A DNA stretch of 64,000 nt from Niabella agricola (GCF_021538615.1 NZ_JAJHIZ010000002.1:558001-622000), one strand, 5' to 3'; shown: positions 15,913-27,029, numbered from the stretch's first letter. Numbers and translations: made by a program. Notes: generated by a model from the letters alone, not told the origin.

Positions 15913-18900
15913 ATGATGCTTGCTTCTTTCATTGCCAATGAGAAATCAGACTGCTTCCCCCAGTCAGCAAAACGTTTATTGCTGCTGCTGTGTTTTGGGG
16001 TATTCCACATCCTGCCGGGCTTTGCCCAAACACCGGTAATAGTGACCGGAAAAGTGATCGGTGATCAGAATGAGCCCGTGGGCGGAGCCAGCATTAACGA
16101 GGAAAATACCCGGAATACAGTGGTCACTTCAGCGAACGGCCGGTTTAGGATTGTTGTTTCCGGCAACGCTGCCCACCTGGTCATCAGCGCTGTATCGCAT
16201 ATCACGAAAACGATTGCCGTTGCCGATAGCGCCCGGGACCTGCTCATCCAGCTGAGCATCAACCAGCAGTCGATGGAAGATGTGGTGGTTATCGGCTATG
16301 GCCGGCAAAAAAGAGAGGGAATGGTGGCGGCAATCAGTCAAACGGGAGCCAGGGAACTGGAGCGCACGGGAGGTGTAACCAGCCTGGGAGCAGCACTTAC
16401 CGGAAACCTTCCCGGGTTAATCACCGCCCAGGGATCGGGCACACCGGGGGAGGAGGATCCCCGCTTTATCATCCGTGGGGTCAGCAGTCTCAATGGTTCC
16501 GACCCGTTGATCCTGGTAGACGGGGTGGAGCGTACCATTTCCAACCTGGATATCAGTTCAGTGGAATCGGTAACCGTTTTAAAGGATGCTTCGGCCACGG
16601 CGGTATTCGGTTCCCGCGGTGCCAATGGCGTGATCCTGGTGACCACCAAAAGGGGAAAAGTGGGAAAAGCCGATATCCGTGCCACGGTTAATACCATTAT
16701 GAAGCGTCCCTCCAGGTTACCCGCCAAACTGGATGCTTACGATGCGTTCCGGGTAAGGAACGCGGTTATCGAATACGAGTTGCCACGGGCGCCGGAAGCC
16801 TGGGCCGATATTATGCCCGGGGCCATCATGGATAAATACCGCAATCCAGCCAATGCGGCGGAGGCAGAGCGGTACCCCAATGTCGATTGGATCGGCGCAT
16901 TGTTTAAAGATCATACCTGGTCGCAAAATGCCAACCTGAACATACAGGGCGGCACCCGTTTTGTAAAATATTTTTCCAGTGCCGATTATACACGGGAAGG
17001 AGATATCTTCAAAGTGTACGAAAACCGCAGAGGATACACGCCGGGCTTCGGGTTTAATCGCATCAACGTACGCAGCAACCTCGATTTCCAGATCACGAAC
17101 AGTACGGTATTTAAAGTAAACCTGGCAGGCACCTATGGTGTACGTAAAAGCCCTTATGCCGGCACCGATCAGCCGAGCGTATGGAGCGCGGCCTATTTTG
17201 CATCGCCCGCCGCTTTCTTACCCGTTTATTCGGATGGCGCCTGGGGGTATTATGCTCCCAACGAGGCCACTTACCAGAACTCAGCGATGTTATTAAGCAA
17301 AAGCGGCATTCAGTACCTTACAACCGCCCGCATCACAACGGATTTTACATTGGAACAGAACCTCGATATGCTTGTTAAAGGGCTGAAGTTTAACGGAACC
17401 CTTTCCTTTGATAATTCCTTTGTTGAACGGAACCGGGGGCTGAATGATGCAGACGACATGCAACGCAAATGGATCAACCCTCTTACCGGAATTACAGAAT
17501 ACCGGTTTGCCAATGATAATTCCACCAACTTCGATTTTCAGTCCTTCGATAAATGGGCTGCGAGCGGAGGCACGGTTGACGGCGCATACCGCAGGGTGTT
17601 TTACAGCCTGCAATTGAACTATACCCGGCAAATTGCAAGAGCGCACCAAATAACGCTGATGGGATTAATGAACCGTAACCAATACTCAACCGGGAGTGAG
17701 ATCCCTCATTACCGTGAAGACTGGGTGTTCCGTACCACGTATGGTTTCCGCAATAAATATACGGTCGAATACAATGGCGCCTACAATGGTTCGGAGCAAT
17801 TTGCACCGGATAAACGCTTTGCCTTCTTCTCTTCGGGTGGCCTGGGCTGGATTGTAACCAAGGAACGGTTTTTAAAAAATCTGAAATTTCTTGATCTGTT
17901 GAAACTACGCGCTTCTTATGGTACCACCGGTAACGATAATATCGGCAACTCCCGGTTTCTCTACCTTACCGAATGGAGCCGCGGCGGTAATGCCATAATG
18001 GGTATTAACCAAGAGGGAGCTGAATCCAGTACCTATACCTGGTACCGGGAGACCCGGGTAGGCAATCCCAATGTGCAATGGGAGGAAGCCACCAAGTACA
18101 ATATCGGCGTAGACCTTGAACTGCTCAAAGGATTTATTACCGGTAAGTTCGACCTCTTTTGGGACCATCGTACCAATATCCTTTTACAGGGCGGAGCCCG
18201 CGCCGTTCCTTCCTATTTCGGAGCGCTCAATGGCGCCCCCCCGGTAAACCTGGGCGAAGTAAAAAATAAGGGATATGAATTGGAGCTGCATATCCGGAAA
18301 AACCTGGCCCCCAACCTGCGTGCCTGGTCCGACCTGATCATGACACATGCTCAAAACAAAGTGATCGAAGCCGATGATCCGGCACTCAGGCCGGCGTATC
18401 AGAACCAGGCCGGCTATGAAGTGGGCACCTGGAGGGGAAAAGTGAGCAACGGCTATTACAATACCTGGGATGCGCTTTATGGAAGTGCTTTGTATAATGC
18501 GAATGATAACTATAAACTTCCGGGCAACCTGTACCTTGTTGATTACAATGGCGACGGTATTATTGATGATAATGATAATATTCCCTGGGGGTATGGCGAC
18601 TGGCCGCTGAACAGCTACAATGTCAATTTTGGGATCGACTGGAAAGGGCTTTCGTTGTTCATACAGTTTTATGCGGTCAACGATGTAAACCGTGATGTAG
18701 CGTTCAACAGCCTGAATAATAAAAATCTTACTGTTTACGACAACGGAAGCTACTGGTCGCCCTCAAACCAGGATCCTACCCAGCCCATGCCGCGCTGGTC
18801 AACCACACCGGCAGGCTATTACCGGGGCAATTTTAACCGGTACGATGCTTCCTATATACGCTTAAAGAACGCGGAAATCGCCTACACATTTACCAGCAAA

Positions 18901-19077
18901 TGGGGCTTTATAAAAAGAACCGGCTTCGACAATATCAGGCTTTACCTCAATGGTAACAACCTGGTTACCTGGACAAAAATGCCCGATGACCGGGAACAGA
19001 ACATCGGCGGTGCCTCGTACCAGGGAGCGTATCCCACTATGAAGCGCTTTAACCTGGGAGCTAATATCACTTTTTAA
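15913..19077 (+). CDS. SusC/RagA-type TonB-dependent transporter (first pair)
   Basis: 1054-residue outer-membrane importer of oligosaccharides. Seen: signal peptide ending near GFAQT (residue 38), a carboxypeptidase-regulatory-like domain at about 43-115 (VTGKVIGDQNEPVGGA), the VVVIGYG motif near residue 124, the plug domain with FIIRGVSSL, LILVDGVE and VLKDASATAVFGSRGANG, and a long barrel ending in an aromatic strand (LGANITF). It starts the operon downstream of the shared regulatory cassette and is 4 nt from its SusD partner. Gene order matches xusA in the xus xylan cluster. Likely cargo is large xylo-oligosaccharides. Confidence 0.95.
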   Translation: MMLASFIANEKSDCFPQSAKRLLLLLCFGVFHILPGFAQTPVIVTGKVIGDQNEPVGGASINEENTRNTVVTSANGRFRIVVSGNAAHLVISAVSHITKTIAVADSARDLLIQLSINQQSMEDVVVIGYGRQKREGMVAAISQTGARELERTGGVTSLGAALTGNLPGLITAQGSGTPGEEDPRFIIRGVSSLNGSDPLILVDGVERTISNLDISSVESVTVLKDASATAVFGSRGANGVILVTTKRGKVGKADIRATVNTIMKRPSRLPAKLDAYDAFRVRNAVIEYELPRAPEAWADIMPGAIMDKYRNPANAAEAERYPNVDWIGALFKDHTWSQNANLNIQGGTRFVKYFSSADYTREGDIFKVYENRRGYTPGFGFNRINVRSNLDFQITNSTVFKVNLAGTYGVRKSPYAGTDQPSVWSAAYFASPAAFLPVYSDGAWGYYAPNEATYQNSAMLLSKSGIQYLTTARITTDFTLEQNLDMLVKGLKFNGTLSFDNSFVERNRGLNDADDMQRKWINPLTGITEYRFANDNSTNFDFQSFDKWAASGGTVDGAYRRVFYSLQLNYTRQIARAHQITLMGLMNRNQYSTGSEIPHYREDWVFRTTYGFRNKYTVEYNGAYNGSEQFAPDKRFAFFSSGGLGWIVTKERFLKNLKFLDLLKLRASYGTTGNDNIGNSRFLYLTEWSRGGNAIMGINQEGAESSTYTWYRETRVGNPNVQWEEATKYNIGVDLELLKGFITGKFDLFWDHRTNILLQGGARAVPSYFGALNGAPPVNLGEVKNKGYELELHIRKNLAPNLRAWSDLIMTHAQNKVIEADDPALRPAYQNQAGYEVGTWRGKVSNGYYNTWDALYGSALYNANDNYKLPGNLYLVDYNGDGIIDDNDNIPWGYGDWPLNSYNVNFGIDWKGLSLFIQFYAVNDVNRDVAFNSLNNKNLTVYDNGSYWSPSNQDPTQPMPRWSTTPAGYYRGNFNRYDASYIRLKNAEIAYTFTSKWGFIKRTGFDNIRLYLNGNNLVTWTKMPDDREQNIGGASYQGAYPTMKRFNLGANITF

Positions 19078-19081
19078 AACG

Positions 19082-21034
19082 ATGATCATTATGAAAAAGT
19101 ATATAAAAACCATCTGCTGTATCGGCGCTATTACCGTATTGGCGGCACTGGGGTCCTGCAAGAAATACCTGGACCGGGAGCCCGGTTCGATCATTTCCAG
19201 TGATGAAGCGTTTAAGAATTTTTCCAATTTCCAGGGATTTACAGAAGAACTCTATCAATGCATCCCGGATTTTACCAATGCCTACTGGACCAATTCCTGG
19301 AACTGGGGCGAGGATGAAATACAGTCAACCGCGCAATCTTTTCACTTTATTGTAAAAGTAGATAACGGAGATTTTTGGGGATGGCAAAGAGGTTTTGACA
19401 GCTGGGGCGCCGGGTTTATGGACGGTTATAGCTGGAATACCGGTAATGACCGGATGACCAAAAAGTTATGGCCGCTGGCCTGGTATGGCATCCGCAAATG
19501 CAATCTTGGCCTGGAGAATATGGATAAGCTGACGGATGCCACACCCGAAGAGAGAGATCTTATAAAAGGCCAGTTGCTATTTTTCAGAGGATGGTTCCAT
19601 TTTATGCTGATCCAGTACTTTGGCGGGCTGCCCTATATTGATAAAGTGCTGCCCAGTGATGAAAAGCTGATGTTGCCCAGGCTTAAATACCAGGAATGCG
19701 CCGACAAGGCTGCAGCTGATTTCCGTGCCGCTGCCGATCTGTTGCCGCTGAACTGGGACAACACTGTGGCCGGGCAAAGAACAGCCGGTAAGAACCAGCT
19801 GCGCATAAATAGAATAATGGCATTGGGCTATCTGGGCAAGAACTACCTGTGGGCCGGCAGCCCTTTAATGAACGGGGAATCGACCGGTAACGCATCATAT
19901 AATACGGAGTATTGCAAAAAAGCAGCCGCCGCATTTGGAGAGTTGTTGAACTATACAGAAAGCGGCCAGGTAAAAAACGGGTCGCAAACCTATGGCTTGC
20001 TGGCCTTTTCAAATTATTACAAGAACTTTTACACGAATTTTGAAAACTGGGCCATGCCAGGCACAGGAGTGGGGCTGAATAATGCCGCTGCTATAGAGGC
20101 GATATTCAGAGGGCCTTACTGGTCGGCAAATTCATCAAACTATGGAACCAGCCGTCAGTACCAGCCCCAGTTCCTGATCGGGGAAGGCGAGGTTAAGTTC
20201 TTCCCAACGGCCAATTACGTAAATTATTACGGGATGGCCAATGGCCTGCCGATTAATCCCGCTAACAGTGCATCGGTTGCCGATGCTGCATCGGGTTATG
20301 ATCCGCAATATCCCTGGAAGGGGCGGGATCCCCGTTTTTATAACGACATTATTTACGACGGATGCAAGATGGTGGAGGCCGGCATTCCCAATCCTTCCGA
20401 GGAAAAATACCGTTATGCCACCTTATACACCGGTGGCGATTACCGCGTACCCATTACTACCAGCAGCCGTACGGGCTACCTGCTGTTCAAATTCATTCCC
20501 CGCACAGGAAATAAATACGATCTGGGTACCAGCTATAATAAATCCCTGAACGTGCACCTTCCTTATATGCGGCTGGCTGATGTGTATTTAATGTACGCAG
20601 AAGCGGCATCAGAAGGCTATAATGCGCCCACCGGTAAAGATCCTTCATTTAATAAAACAGCGGTCGATGCCATCAATGTGATCCGCGACCGGGCCGGCGT
20701 GGGGCATGTAGCCGCGCAATTCCTCGCTTCCCAGGATGCCTTCCGGAACGAATACCGGCGCGAACGTGCCGTGGAATTATCGTTTGAAGGGCACCGGTTT
20801 AACGACCTGCGCCGCTGGCGGTTATTGATACAACGTCCGTATACATTGAAAACATCGCTGGAGTTCGACCGGTCCGGTACATTTTCCACAAGCAATTCAA
20901 AGAACAACAAGGTCGCAAACCTGCGGGAGCAGGTGATCCTCGAACGGCAGTTTTCCGAAAAGCATTACTGGCTGCCTTTAAGAAATGTAGACGTTATGTT
21001 ATATGCAGAATTCCCTCAAAACCCCGGCTGGTAA
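19082..21034 (+). CDS. SusD/RagB-family surface lipoprotein (first pair)
   Basis: 650-residue glycan-binding lipoprotein that forms the lid of the SusC channel. The lipobox LAALGSC gives the lipidated Cys26. The N-terminal YLDREPGSIISSDEAF motif, the central helical region with GWFHFMLIQYFGG and the C-terminal LRDFL-equivalent region with FRNEYRRERAVELSFEGHRFNDLRRW are classic SusD features. An alternative start is the ATG at 19091, nine nt later. Position corresponds to xusB in the xus cluster. Confidence 0.94.
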   Translation: MIIMKKYIKTICCIGAITVLAALGSCKKYLDREPGSIISSDEAFKNFSNFQGFTEELYQCIPDFTNAYWTNSWNWGEDEIQSTAQSFHFIVKVDNGDFWGWQRGFDSWGAGFMDGYSWNTGNDRMTKKLWPLAWYGIRKCNLGLENMDKLTDATPEERDLIKGQLLFFRGWFHFMLIQYFGGLPYIDKVLPSDEKLMLPRLKYQECADKAAADFRAAADLLPLNWDNTVAGQRTAGKNQLRINRIMALGYLGKNYLWAGSPLMNGESTGNASYNTEYCKKAAAAFGELLNYTESGQVKNGSQTYGLLAFSNYYKNFYTNFENWAMPGTGVGLNNAAAIEAIFRGPYWSANSSNYGTSRQYQPQFLIGEGEVKFFPTANYVNYYGMANGLPINPANSASVADAASGYDPQYPWKGRDPRFYNDIIYDGCKMVEAGIPNPSEEKYRYATLYTGGDYRVPITTSSRTGYLLFKFIPRTGNKYDLGTSYNKSLNVHLPYMRLADVYLMYAEAASEGYNAPTGKDPSFNKTAVDAINVIRDRAGVGHVAAQFLASQDAFRNEYRRERAVELSFEGHRFNDLRRWRLLIQRPYTLKTSLEFDRSGTFSTSNSKNNKVANLREQVILERQFSEKHYWLPLRNVDVMLYAEFPQNPGW

Positions 21035-21057
21035 CGTTGATCCCCTAATAAATAAAC

Positions 21058-24000
21058 ATGAAACGAATGAACTATAAAAAAACAGGGGTGGTATTGTTCG
21101 CACTGTTTGCATTTTTACCGCTTTTGCTGAATGCCCAACCGGCGCCGGAGATAACGGTCAAAGCCATCGTTTATGGCGCAGGAAACCTTCCGCTGGCAGC
21201 GGCCCGCGTGAATGCCGTAACAGATGATGCTGCGGCCGTAACAACAGATGCCTCCGGTGCATTTACGATTGTTGTACCGGAGCATACCGAACTTGCAATC
21301 GCGGCTGCCGGGTACAAAACCAGGTATGTAAAAGCCGTTCTGGGCATGCGGGAAATCATACTTGATGAAGCTGCGGATGTGCCGGTGCTGTTTGGGAAAA
21401 AACAAAAGGAAGACCTGATCACCGGAGTAGAAGTAGTGAATGTGCAAGCGCTGATGAAGAAAAATTATTTTACATATAGTCTCGATGGAATGGAAGCGCT
21501 GGTGCCGGGGTATAACGGGAACAGCCTGTGGGGAATGGGCAGTTATCTGACATTGGTTGATGGCATTCCCCGCGATGCCAATAACGTAATGCCCACAGAA
21601 ATCGACCAGATTACCTTTCTTAAAGGCGCTGCCGCCGTAGCACTTTACGGAACACAGGCCGCCAGGGGAGTAATTATGATTACCACCAAACGGGGAGAAG
21701 CCAATACCCGCAAAACCAGTATTACAGTGAATGCCGGGGTAAATGTTGCCAAAAGCTTTCCCCGGTACCTGGGTGCGGCCGAGTACATGACCCTGTATAA
21801 TGAAGCCCGTGTTAACGATGGAATGACGCCGCTGTATAGTCCATCCGATATTTATAACTTCGCATCGGGTAATAACCCGTATCGCTATCCCGATCTGAAT
21901 TTTTATAATCCCCGCTATATAAAGAAAACCTATAACCGGTATGATGCTACTGCTGAAATTTCAGGCGGCAATGAACGGGCCAGATATTATACCAATATTA
22001 ATTATTATACCGGCGGTTCGTTCCTGAATTTCGGGGAAGGAAAAAATAATGACCGTACCAGCCGTTTTAGCGTACGGGGAAATATCGATGTCAACATCAA
22101 CCCGTTTATCTATAGTAAAATAGATGCGTCCGCCACATTTTACGACGACCGGAGTCCCAATGCTGCATTCTGGCAGGGCGCAGCAACGGTTCGCCCCAAC
22201 AGGTACGCGCCGCTGATCCCGCTTAGCTTTCTCGAAAAGGAGGATGAGGCTTCCTGGGCCCTGATACGCAACAGTAACTATATTATCGATGGTACGTATT
22301 TCTTTGGTGGTACACAATTGGATCAAACCAACCCGTTTGCGGCAATGTACGGGGCCGGCTACAGTCAATTTGTGAGCCGTCAGTTCCAGTTCAATACTTC
22401 AGCGGGAGCGGATCTGCGTAATCTGTTAAAAGGATTAAAGTTTCAGACAGATTTTGCCATTGACTATCGTACTGCTTACAGTCAGTCGTACAACAATACC
22501 TATGCAACCTACGCACCGGTATGGAACAATTATTCGGGCAAAGACCTGATTACATCTTTGACCAAATATGGCGAGGATGCTTCAAGCGGGGTTCAGAACG
22601 TAAACGGAACTACATACCGGCAAACCCTGGCATTATCCGGGTATTTCAGCTATGACGATATCCTGGCAGGCGACCATCACCTGACGGGGCTCCTGGTGGC
22701 GAACGGGTTTCAGCAAACCACATCCGGTGTTTATCACGCGCTGGGCAGCGTAAACCTGGGCTTGCAGCTGGGTTATAGCTACAGGAATAAATACATGTTC
22801 GATTTCAGCGGTGCACTGGTGCATTCAGCCAAACTGCCGGAAGGAAAACGTAAGGCATTTTCTCCAACGGTTTCACTGGGCTGGCGCATCAGCAGGGAAA
22901 ATTTTATGAAGGCGGCAACCGCCGTTGTGGATGATCTCAAACTGGTGGCAAGCGCCGGCAGGATCAACACCGATCTGGATATTCCCAACTATTACATGTA
23001 TGCCGGCTATTACCGGTTAGATGATAATTCACCCTGGTGGGGCTGGGACGGGGGTGGATATTCCGGGCGTGTTACGGAAGCAAAGGGTGGCGCCAATCCG
23101 GGTATGACCTATCCCCGGCTTGAAAACCTGTCGGCGGGCTTTGAAGGATCTTTCTTTAAAACGTTCCTGAAACTGCAGGGCAGTTTCTTTGCAAACAAAA
23201 TGAAGAACATGCTGGTAAGCGCCACTACCATGGCCTCCGTTATTGATCCCAGCTGGTTCGTGGCCGGTAACTCCGTTTTTGGCGCTGCGGTGAACAGGGA
23301 TGCAGAACTGCGCACCGGTTTTGATTTTGGCGCTACGTTCAACAAAAAAATTTCCGCCATGCATTGGACCTGGGGCATCAATGGTACGTATTACACCACA
23401 AAGGCGGTTAAAAGAACAGAGATTGCCAATGAGCCATACCAGTACCGGCAGGGCAAGGTGCTGGATGGTATCTGGGGATATGAAACCCTTGGTTTTTTCC
23501 AGGACGCCGGTGATATCTCCCGGTCTCCCGTACAGTCGCTGGGCGCCCAGGTAAAGCCCGGGGATCTTAAATACAGGGATCAGAACGGGGATGGGGTTAT
23601 TAACACAAACGACCAGGTATTGTTAGGCCGCGGAGGATGGTATGGCGCGCCGCTTACCATCGGCACCCATCTTACGGTACAGTGGAAAAAACTGAGCCTC
23701 TTTGCCTTGGGTGTGGGCCGCTATGGGGCGGACGGGGTTAAGAACGGCTCCTACTACTGGATCGGCGGCGAAGATAAATATTCCGTGGTGGTGCGAAACC
23801 GCTGGACGCCGGAAACGGCTGCAACCGCTACCTACCCAAGGCTTACCACGCAGAGCAAGGCCAATAATTTTGTTACCTCCGATTTCTGGATGTACAAAGA
23901 CAACCGTTTTGATCTGGCCCGGGTGCAGCTCTCATATGATCTTAGCGATGCAGTAAAACAAGGGCACTTTGTAAAAGAACTGGGCTTGTATATCAGCGGA

Positions 24001-24105
24001 GCCAACCTGCTTACCATTTCTAAGGAGCGGGCGTTGATGGAAATGAATATCGGCAGCGCTCCGCAGGCCCGCTTTTATAACCTGGGGGTAAAAGCCCTGT
24101 TTTAA
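21058..24105 (+). CDS. SusC/RagA-type TonB-dependent transporter (second pair, divergent)
   Basis: 1015-residue outer-membrane transporter, second of the tandem pairs. It has a signal peptide ending near LLNAQ, a poorly conserved carboxypeptidase-regulatory-like domain (AGNLPLAAARVNAV) and a plug with LTLVDGIPRDANNVMP and ALYGTQAARGVIMITTKRG, then a long barrel. The usual VVVGYG motif is absent; the corresponding place reads VPVLFGKKQKED. This is expected of the second, more divergent SusC in xus-type clusters (xusC position). The difference may reflect another TonB contact or cargo. It is 23 nt after the first susD. Confidence 0.92.
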   Translation: MKRMNYKKTGVVLFALFAFLPLLLNAQPAPEITVKAIVYGAGNLPLAAARVNAVTDDAAAVTTDASGAFTIVVPEHTELAIAAAGYKTRYVKAVLGMREIILDEAADVPVLFGKKQKEDLITGVEVVNVQALMKKNYFTYSLDGMEALVPGYNGNSLWGMGSYLTLVDGIPRDANNVMPTEIDQITFLKGAAAVALYGTQAARGVIMITTKRGEANTRKTSITVNAGVNVAKSFPRYLGAAEYMTLYNEARVNDGMTPLYSPSDIYNFASGNNPYRYPDLNFYNPRYIKKTYNRYDATAEISGGNERARYYTNINYYTGGSFLNFGEGKNNDRTSRFSVRGNIDVNINPFIYSKIDASATFYDDRSPNAAFWQGAATVRPNRYAPLIPLSFLEKEDEASWALIRNSNYIIDGTYFFGGTQLDQTNPFAAMYGAGYSQFVSRQFQFNTSAGADLRNLLKGLKFQTDFAIDYRTAYSQSYNNTYATYAPVWNNYSGKDLITSLTKYGEDASSGVQNVNGTTYRQTLALSGYFSYDDILAGDHHLTGLLVANGFQQTTSGVYHALGSVNLGLQLGYSYRNKYMFDFSGALVHSAKLPEGKRKAFSPTVSLGWRISRENFMKAATAVVDDLKLVASAGRINTDLDIPNYYMYAGYYRLDDNSPWWGWDGGGYSGRVTEAKGGANPGMTYPRLENLSAGFEGSFFKTFLKLQGSFFANKMKNMLVSATTMASVIDPSWFVAGNSVFGAAVNRDAELRTGFDFGATFNKKISAMHWTWGINGTYYTTKAVKRTEIANEPYQYRQGKVLDGIWGYETLGFFQDAGDISRSPVQSLGAQVKPGDLKYRDQNGDGVINTNDQVLLGRGGWYGAPLTIGTHLTVQWKKLSLFALGVGRYGADGVKNGSYYWIGGEDKYSVVVRNRWTPETAATATYPRLTTQSKANNFVTSDFWMYKDNRFDLARVQLSYDLSDAVKQGHFVKELGLYISGANLLTISKERALMEMNIGSAPQARFYNLGVKALF

Positions 24106-24144
24106 ATGATAAGAAAACTTACGTAATTGATAAAGGAAGTAATT

Positions 24145-25950
24145 ATGAACAAGATAACAGGGATAACGCTTGCTGCGGCCATCCTGCTGGCAACCGGTTG
24201 TAAAAAAGATCTTTTTGAACCGGCCATTGAGAACAACCGCCAGGTGGACGATCCAAACGCGCTCATGCCCAGTCAGGCAAGGTTCATGTACGGCCTGCTG
24301 GGTAATGCATATACCCGCATGCCCAATACCAGCTGGTATCACTCAGATGTAGCTACAGACAATGCGGTTTCCAATGATTATACCAATGAATACCTGAGGA
24401 TCGCCCAGGGGCAATGGTCGCCGCTCTTTATCCCTTTTGGTTTCAACCGCTGGGCCAACAGTTATGCGGCCATTCAATACATCAACCTGATGCTGGAAAA
24501 AGTAAGCGCCGTAAACTGGTCGCTCGATGAAAAAATTGCAGCTATGTTTGCACGCCGGATCACCGGCGAGGCCTATGGGCTGCGGGCCGTTTTTTACCAG
24601 GATCTGTTGAGACTGTATGGGGGAGAGGGCGCCAACGGTGAATGGCTGGGAGTGCCGTTGCTGCTGAGTGCACAAACACCGCAATCCAACATGAACCTGC
24701 CCCGGGCTACCTACCAGCAATGTTTACAACAGATATATAAAGACCTGGACTCGGCCACGGCGCTGTTGCCGTTTGATTACGGCGACATACCGGATGGCGG
24801 TACGGTACCTGCCCGGTTTGGCGATATAAGCCGCACCGATTATAACCGGGTATTTGGGAACAATTTCAGGGGCGGACTGATCAGCGGCCGTATCGCCCTG
24901 GCGGTAAAGGCCAAGGCCTCCATTATTGCGGCCAGCCCGGCTTATAAAGGAGGAACCACCACTACCTGGGCCGATGCAGCCAATGATGCGGCAGCCATTC
25001 TAGACCTGGTAAACGGGGTCAGTGGTTTGGCGGTAAACGGTCTTGCCTGGTATGGCGGAACCGATCCGGCTGTTGCAGAGATCACCGGTTTAGCGGTAGG
25101 CGTTAACCCTCCGGAGGTTCTTTGGAGAAATAGCTGGACGGATAATGATGCCGGCATTGAGCGGGATAATTACCCACCCACAATGTTTGGCAATGGGCGG
25201 ATCAACCCCACACAGAACCTGGTAGATGCATTTCCGGCGCTGAACGGGTATCCCATAACGGATCCCGCAAGCGGTTATAATCCTTCGGATCCTTATAATA
25301 ACCGCGATCCCCGGTTAAAAACATTTATCCTGGTAAATGGCGGTACATTAGCAAACAGCGCTACAGTGATCAATACCGCTGCAGATGGTACAACAAATGA
25401 CGGGCTGAACAAAGTGGCTACCGCTACCCGTACCGGTTATTATCTTAAAAAACTTTGCCATAAGAATGTAACCTTTACCTCGACCACCACCAGCGGGCAG
25501 CGCCACATCAAGCCGATTATCCGCTATACGGAAGTATTCCTCAATTATGCAGAAGCGGCCAATGAAGCCTGGGGGCCGTTGGGTACCGGCGGGCATGCCT
25601 ATTCCGCATACGACGTAATAAAAGCCATCCGCAAAAGGGCGGGCATCGGTACCGCCAATGGCGACGCCTACCTGGAATCGGTTAAAAACGACAAGGATAA
25701 AATGCGTGCGCTGATAAGGAACGAGCGCCGGTTAGAGCTTTGCTTCGAAGATATCCGTTTCTGGGACCTGCGCCGCTGGGGCGCCAACCTTGGGGAAACG
25801 GCAAGAGGCGTAAGCATTACCAATACCAGTAACTACAGTTTTATAGATGTGGAAACCAGAAAGTTTGAAACGTATATGACCAGCAATCCCATACCCAACA
25901 GTGAAGTGCTGAAGTTTAATGCGCTGGTTCAAAACAAAGGATGGCAATAA
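24145..25950 (+). CDS. SusD/RagB-family surface lipoprotein (second pair)
   Basis: 601-residue lipoprotein with lipobox LLATGC (Cys19). SusD features: YKDLDSATALL, TEVFLNYAEAANEA and the C-terminal LIRNERRLELCFEDIRFWDLRRW. I chose the ATG at 24145, since the frame upstream opens with a TTG that would spoil the signal peptide. It is in the xusD position. It would pair with the divergent SusC upstream and widen the range of xylan fragments bound. Confidence 0.93.
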   Translation: MNKITGITLAAAILLATGCKKDLFEPAIENNRQVDDPNALMPSQARFMYGLLGNAYTRMPNTSWYHSDVATDNAVSNDYTNEYLRIAQGQWSPLFIPFGFNRWANSYAAIQYINLMLEKVSAVNWSLDEKIAAMFARRITGEAYGLRAVFYQDLLRLYGGEGANGEWLGVPLLLSAQTPQSNMNLPRATYQQCLQQIYKDLDSATALLPFDYGDIPDGGTVPARFGDISRTDYNRVFGNNFRGGLISGRIALAVKAKASIIAASPAYKGGTTTTWADAANDAAAILDLVNGVSGLAVNGLAWYGGTDPAVAEITGLAVGVNPPEVLWRNSWTDNDAGIERDNYPPTMFGNGRINPTQNLVDAFPALNGYPITDPASGYNPSDPYNNRDPRLKTFILVNGGTLANSATVINTAADGTTNDGLNKVATATRTGYYLKKLCHKNVTFTSTTTSGQRHIKPIIRYTEVFLNYAEAANEAWGPLGTGGHAYSAYDVIKAIRKRAGIGTANGDAYLESVKNDKDKMRALIRNERRLELCFEDIRFWDLRRWGANLGETARGVSITNTSNYSFIDVETRKFETYMTSNPIPNSEVLKFNALVQNKGWQ

Positions 25951-26003
25951 AACAAAAATGAACAATGATGGAGCAGGATCGCATAACTTTAAAAACAGCA
26001 TGG

Positions 26004-27002
26004 ATGAATAAAAAAATAATACTACCCTTTTTATTGCTGGCGGTGTTCACTTCCTGTAATAAAGACCGCGATTTTCCGGATTATAATTATCAGACGGTCT
26101 ATTTCCCCTACCAATACCCGGTAAGAACCATTACGCTGGGAGAAGACCTCACCGTAGATAATACACTGGATAACCGGCATAAGTTCCAGGTATACGCGGC
26201 AATGGGCGGTGCCTATAAAGCAAGGAATGATATAAACGTTTCGTTTGTGATTGATGAAGCGCTGGTGGGGACTGGGATGTTGTTCAGCCCTGGCGGTAAT
26301 GCTATACAGCCATTGCCCGCTCATTATTATCAACTGGCCGGGAACCGTATCACCATTCCCAAGGGCGCACTGGCAGGCGGGGTAGAAGTGCAGCTTACAG
26401 ACGCTTTTTTTAATGATCCCGGGGCTGTTAAAAATACGTATGTATTGCCGGTAAGAATCACAGGTCTTGTAAACGCCGACTCCATCCTTTCTTCCAGGAA
26501 TTTTACCCTGTACGCCGTAAAATTCGTAAACGAGTGGCATGGGAATTATCTGCGCCGCGGCACGGATATGATGACCGGTGACGTGAACAAAACCGTAACC
26601 CGTCATGCGCTCTACGTGGAGTATGATGAAGTAAACAAGCTAACCACAAGGTCGCTCAATGAACTGGAATTCCCGGTGACGTTTAAGGATCATAATAACA
26701 ACAGCTTTTCCTGTACGCTGGTGCTGAAATTCGATAACTCAGGAAATTGCACGATTGCTTCAGGCACAACCGGGTTTACGGTTGCCGGAACCGGGGCTTT
26801 TATAAAGAAAGCAGAAAAAAACAGCTGGGGTAATAAAGACCGGGATGCGCTTTACCTCAATTACCAGGTCGGCTATAAAGATATTACTGTAGGTTCGGGG
26901 GCTGACTCAAAAATGATCAGCGGCAGCATTGCTACAAAAGACACATTGGTAATGCGGGACCGGGCGGTTACAATGGAAACCTTCACCCCGGTAGTTAAAT
27001 AG
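26004..27002 (+). CDS. Surface glycan-binding lipoprotein (DUF1735/DUF5627-like)
   Basis: 332-residue lipoprotein (lipobox VFTSC, Cys18) without catalytic motifs. The N-terminal half resembles the DUF1735 domain (QTVYFPYQYPVRTITLGED, then FNDPGAVKNTYVLPVRI), common in surface glycan-binding proteins of Bacteroidota. The second half opens with VKFVNEWHGNYLRRG, a motif seen in DUF5627-type domains. I chose the ATG at 26004 because it gives a clean lipoprotein signal; an ATG at 25965 would add 13 residues with two acidic side chains. It is in the xusE position and likely holds xylan at the cell surface. Confidence 0.85.
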   Translation: MNKKIILPFLLLAVFTSCNKDRDFPDYNYQTVYFPYQYPVRTITLGEDLTVDNTLDNRHKFQVYAAMGGAYKARNDINVSFVIDEALVGTGMLFSPGGNAIQPLPAHYYQLAGNRITIPKGALAGGVEVQLTDAFFNDPGAVKNTYVLPVRITGLVNADSILSSRNFTLYAVKFVNEWHGNYLRRGTDMMTGDVNKTVTRHALYVEYDEVNKLTTRSLNELEFPVTFKDHNNNSFSCTLVLKFDNSGNCTIASGTTGFTVAGTGAFIKKAEKNSWGNKDRDALYLNYQVGYKDITVGSGADSKMISGSIATKDTLVMRDRAVTMETFTPVVK

Positions 27003-27029
27003 CAGTTTAATCTTTTATATCGTTATATT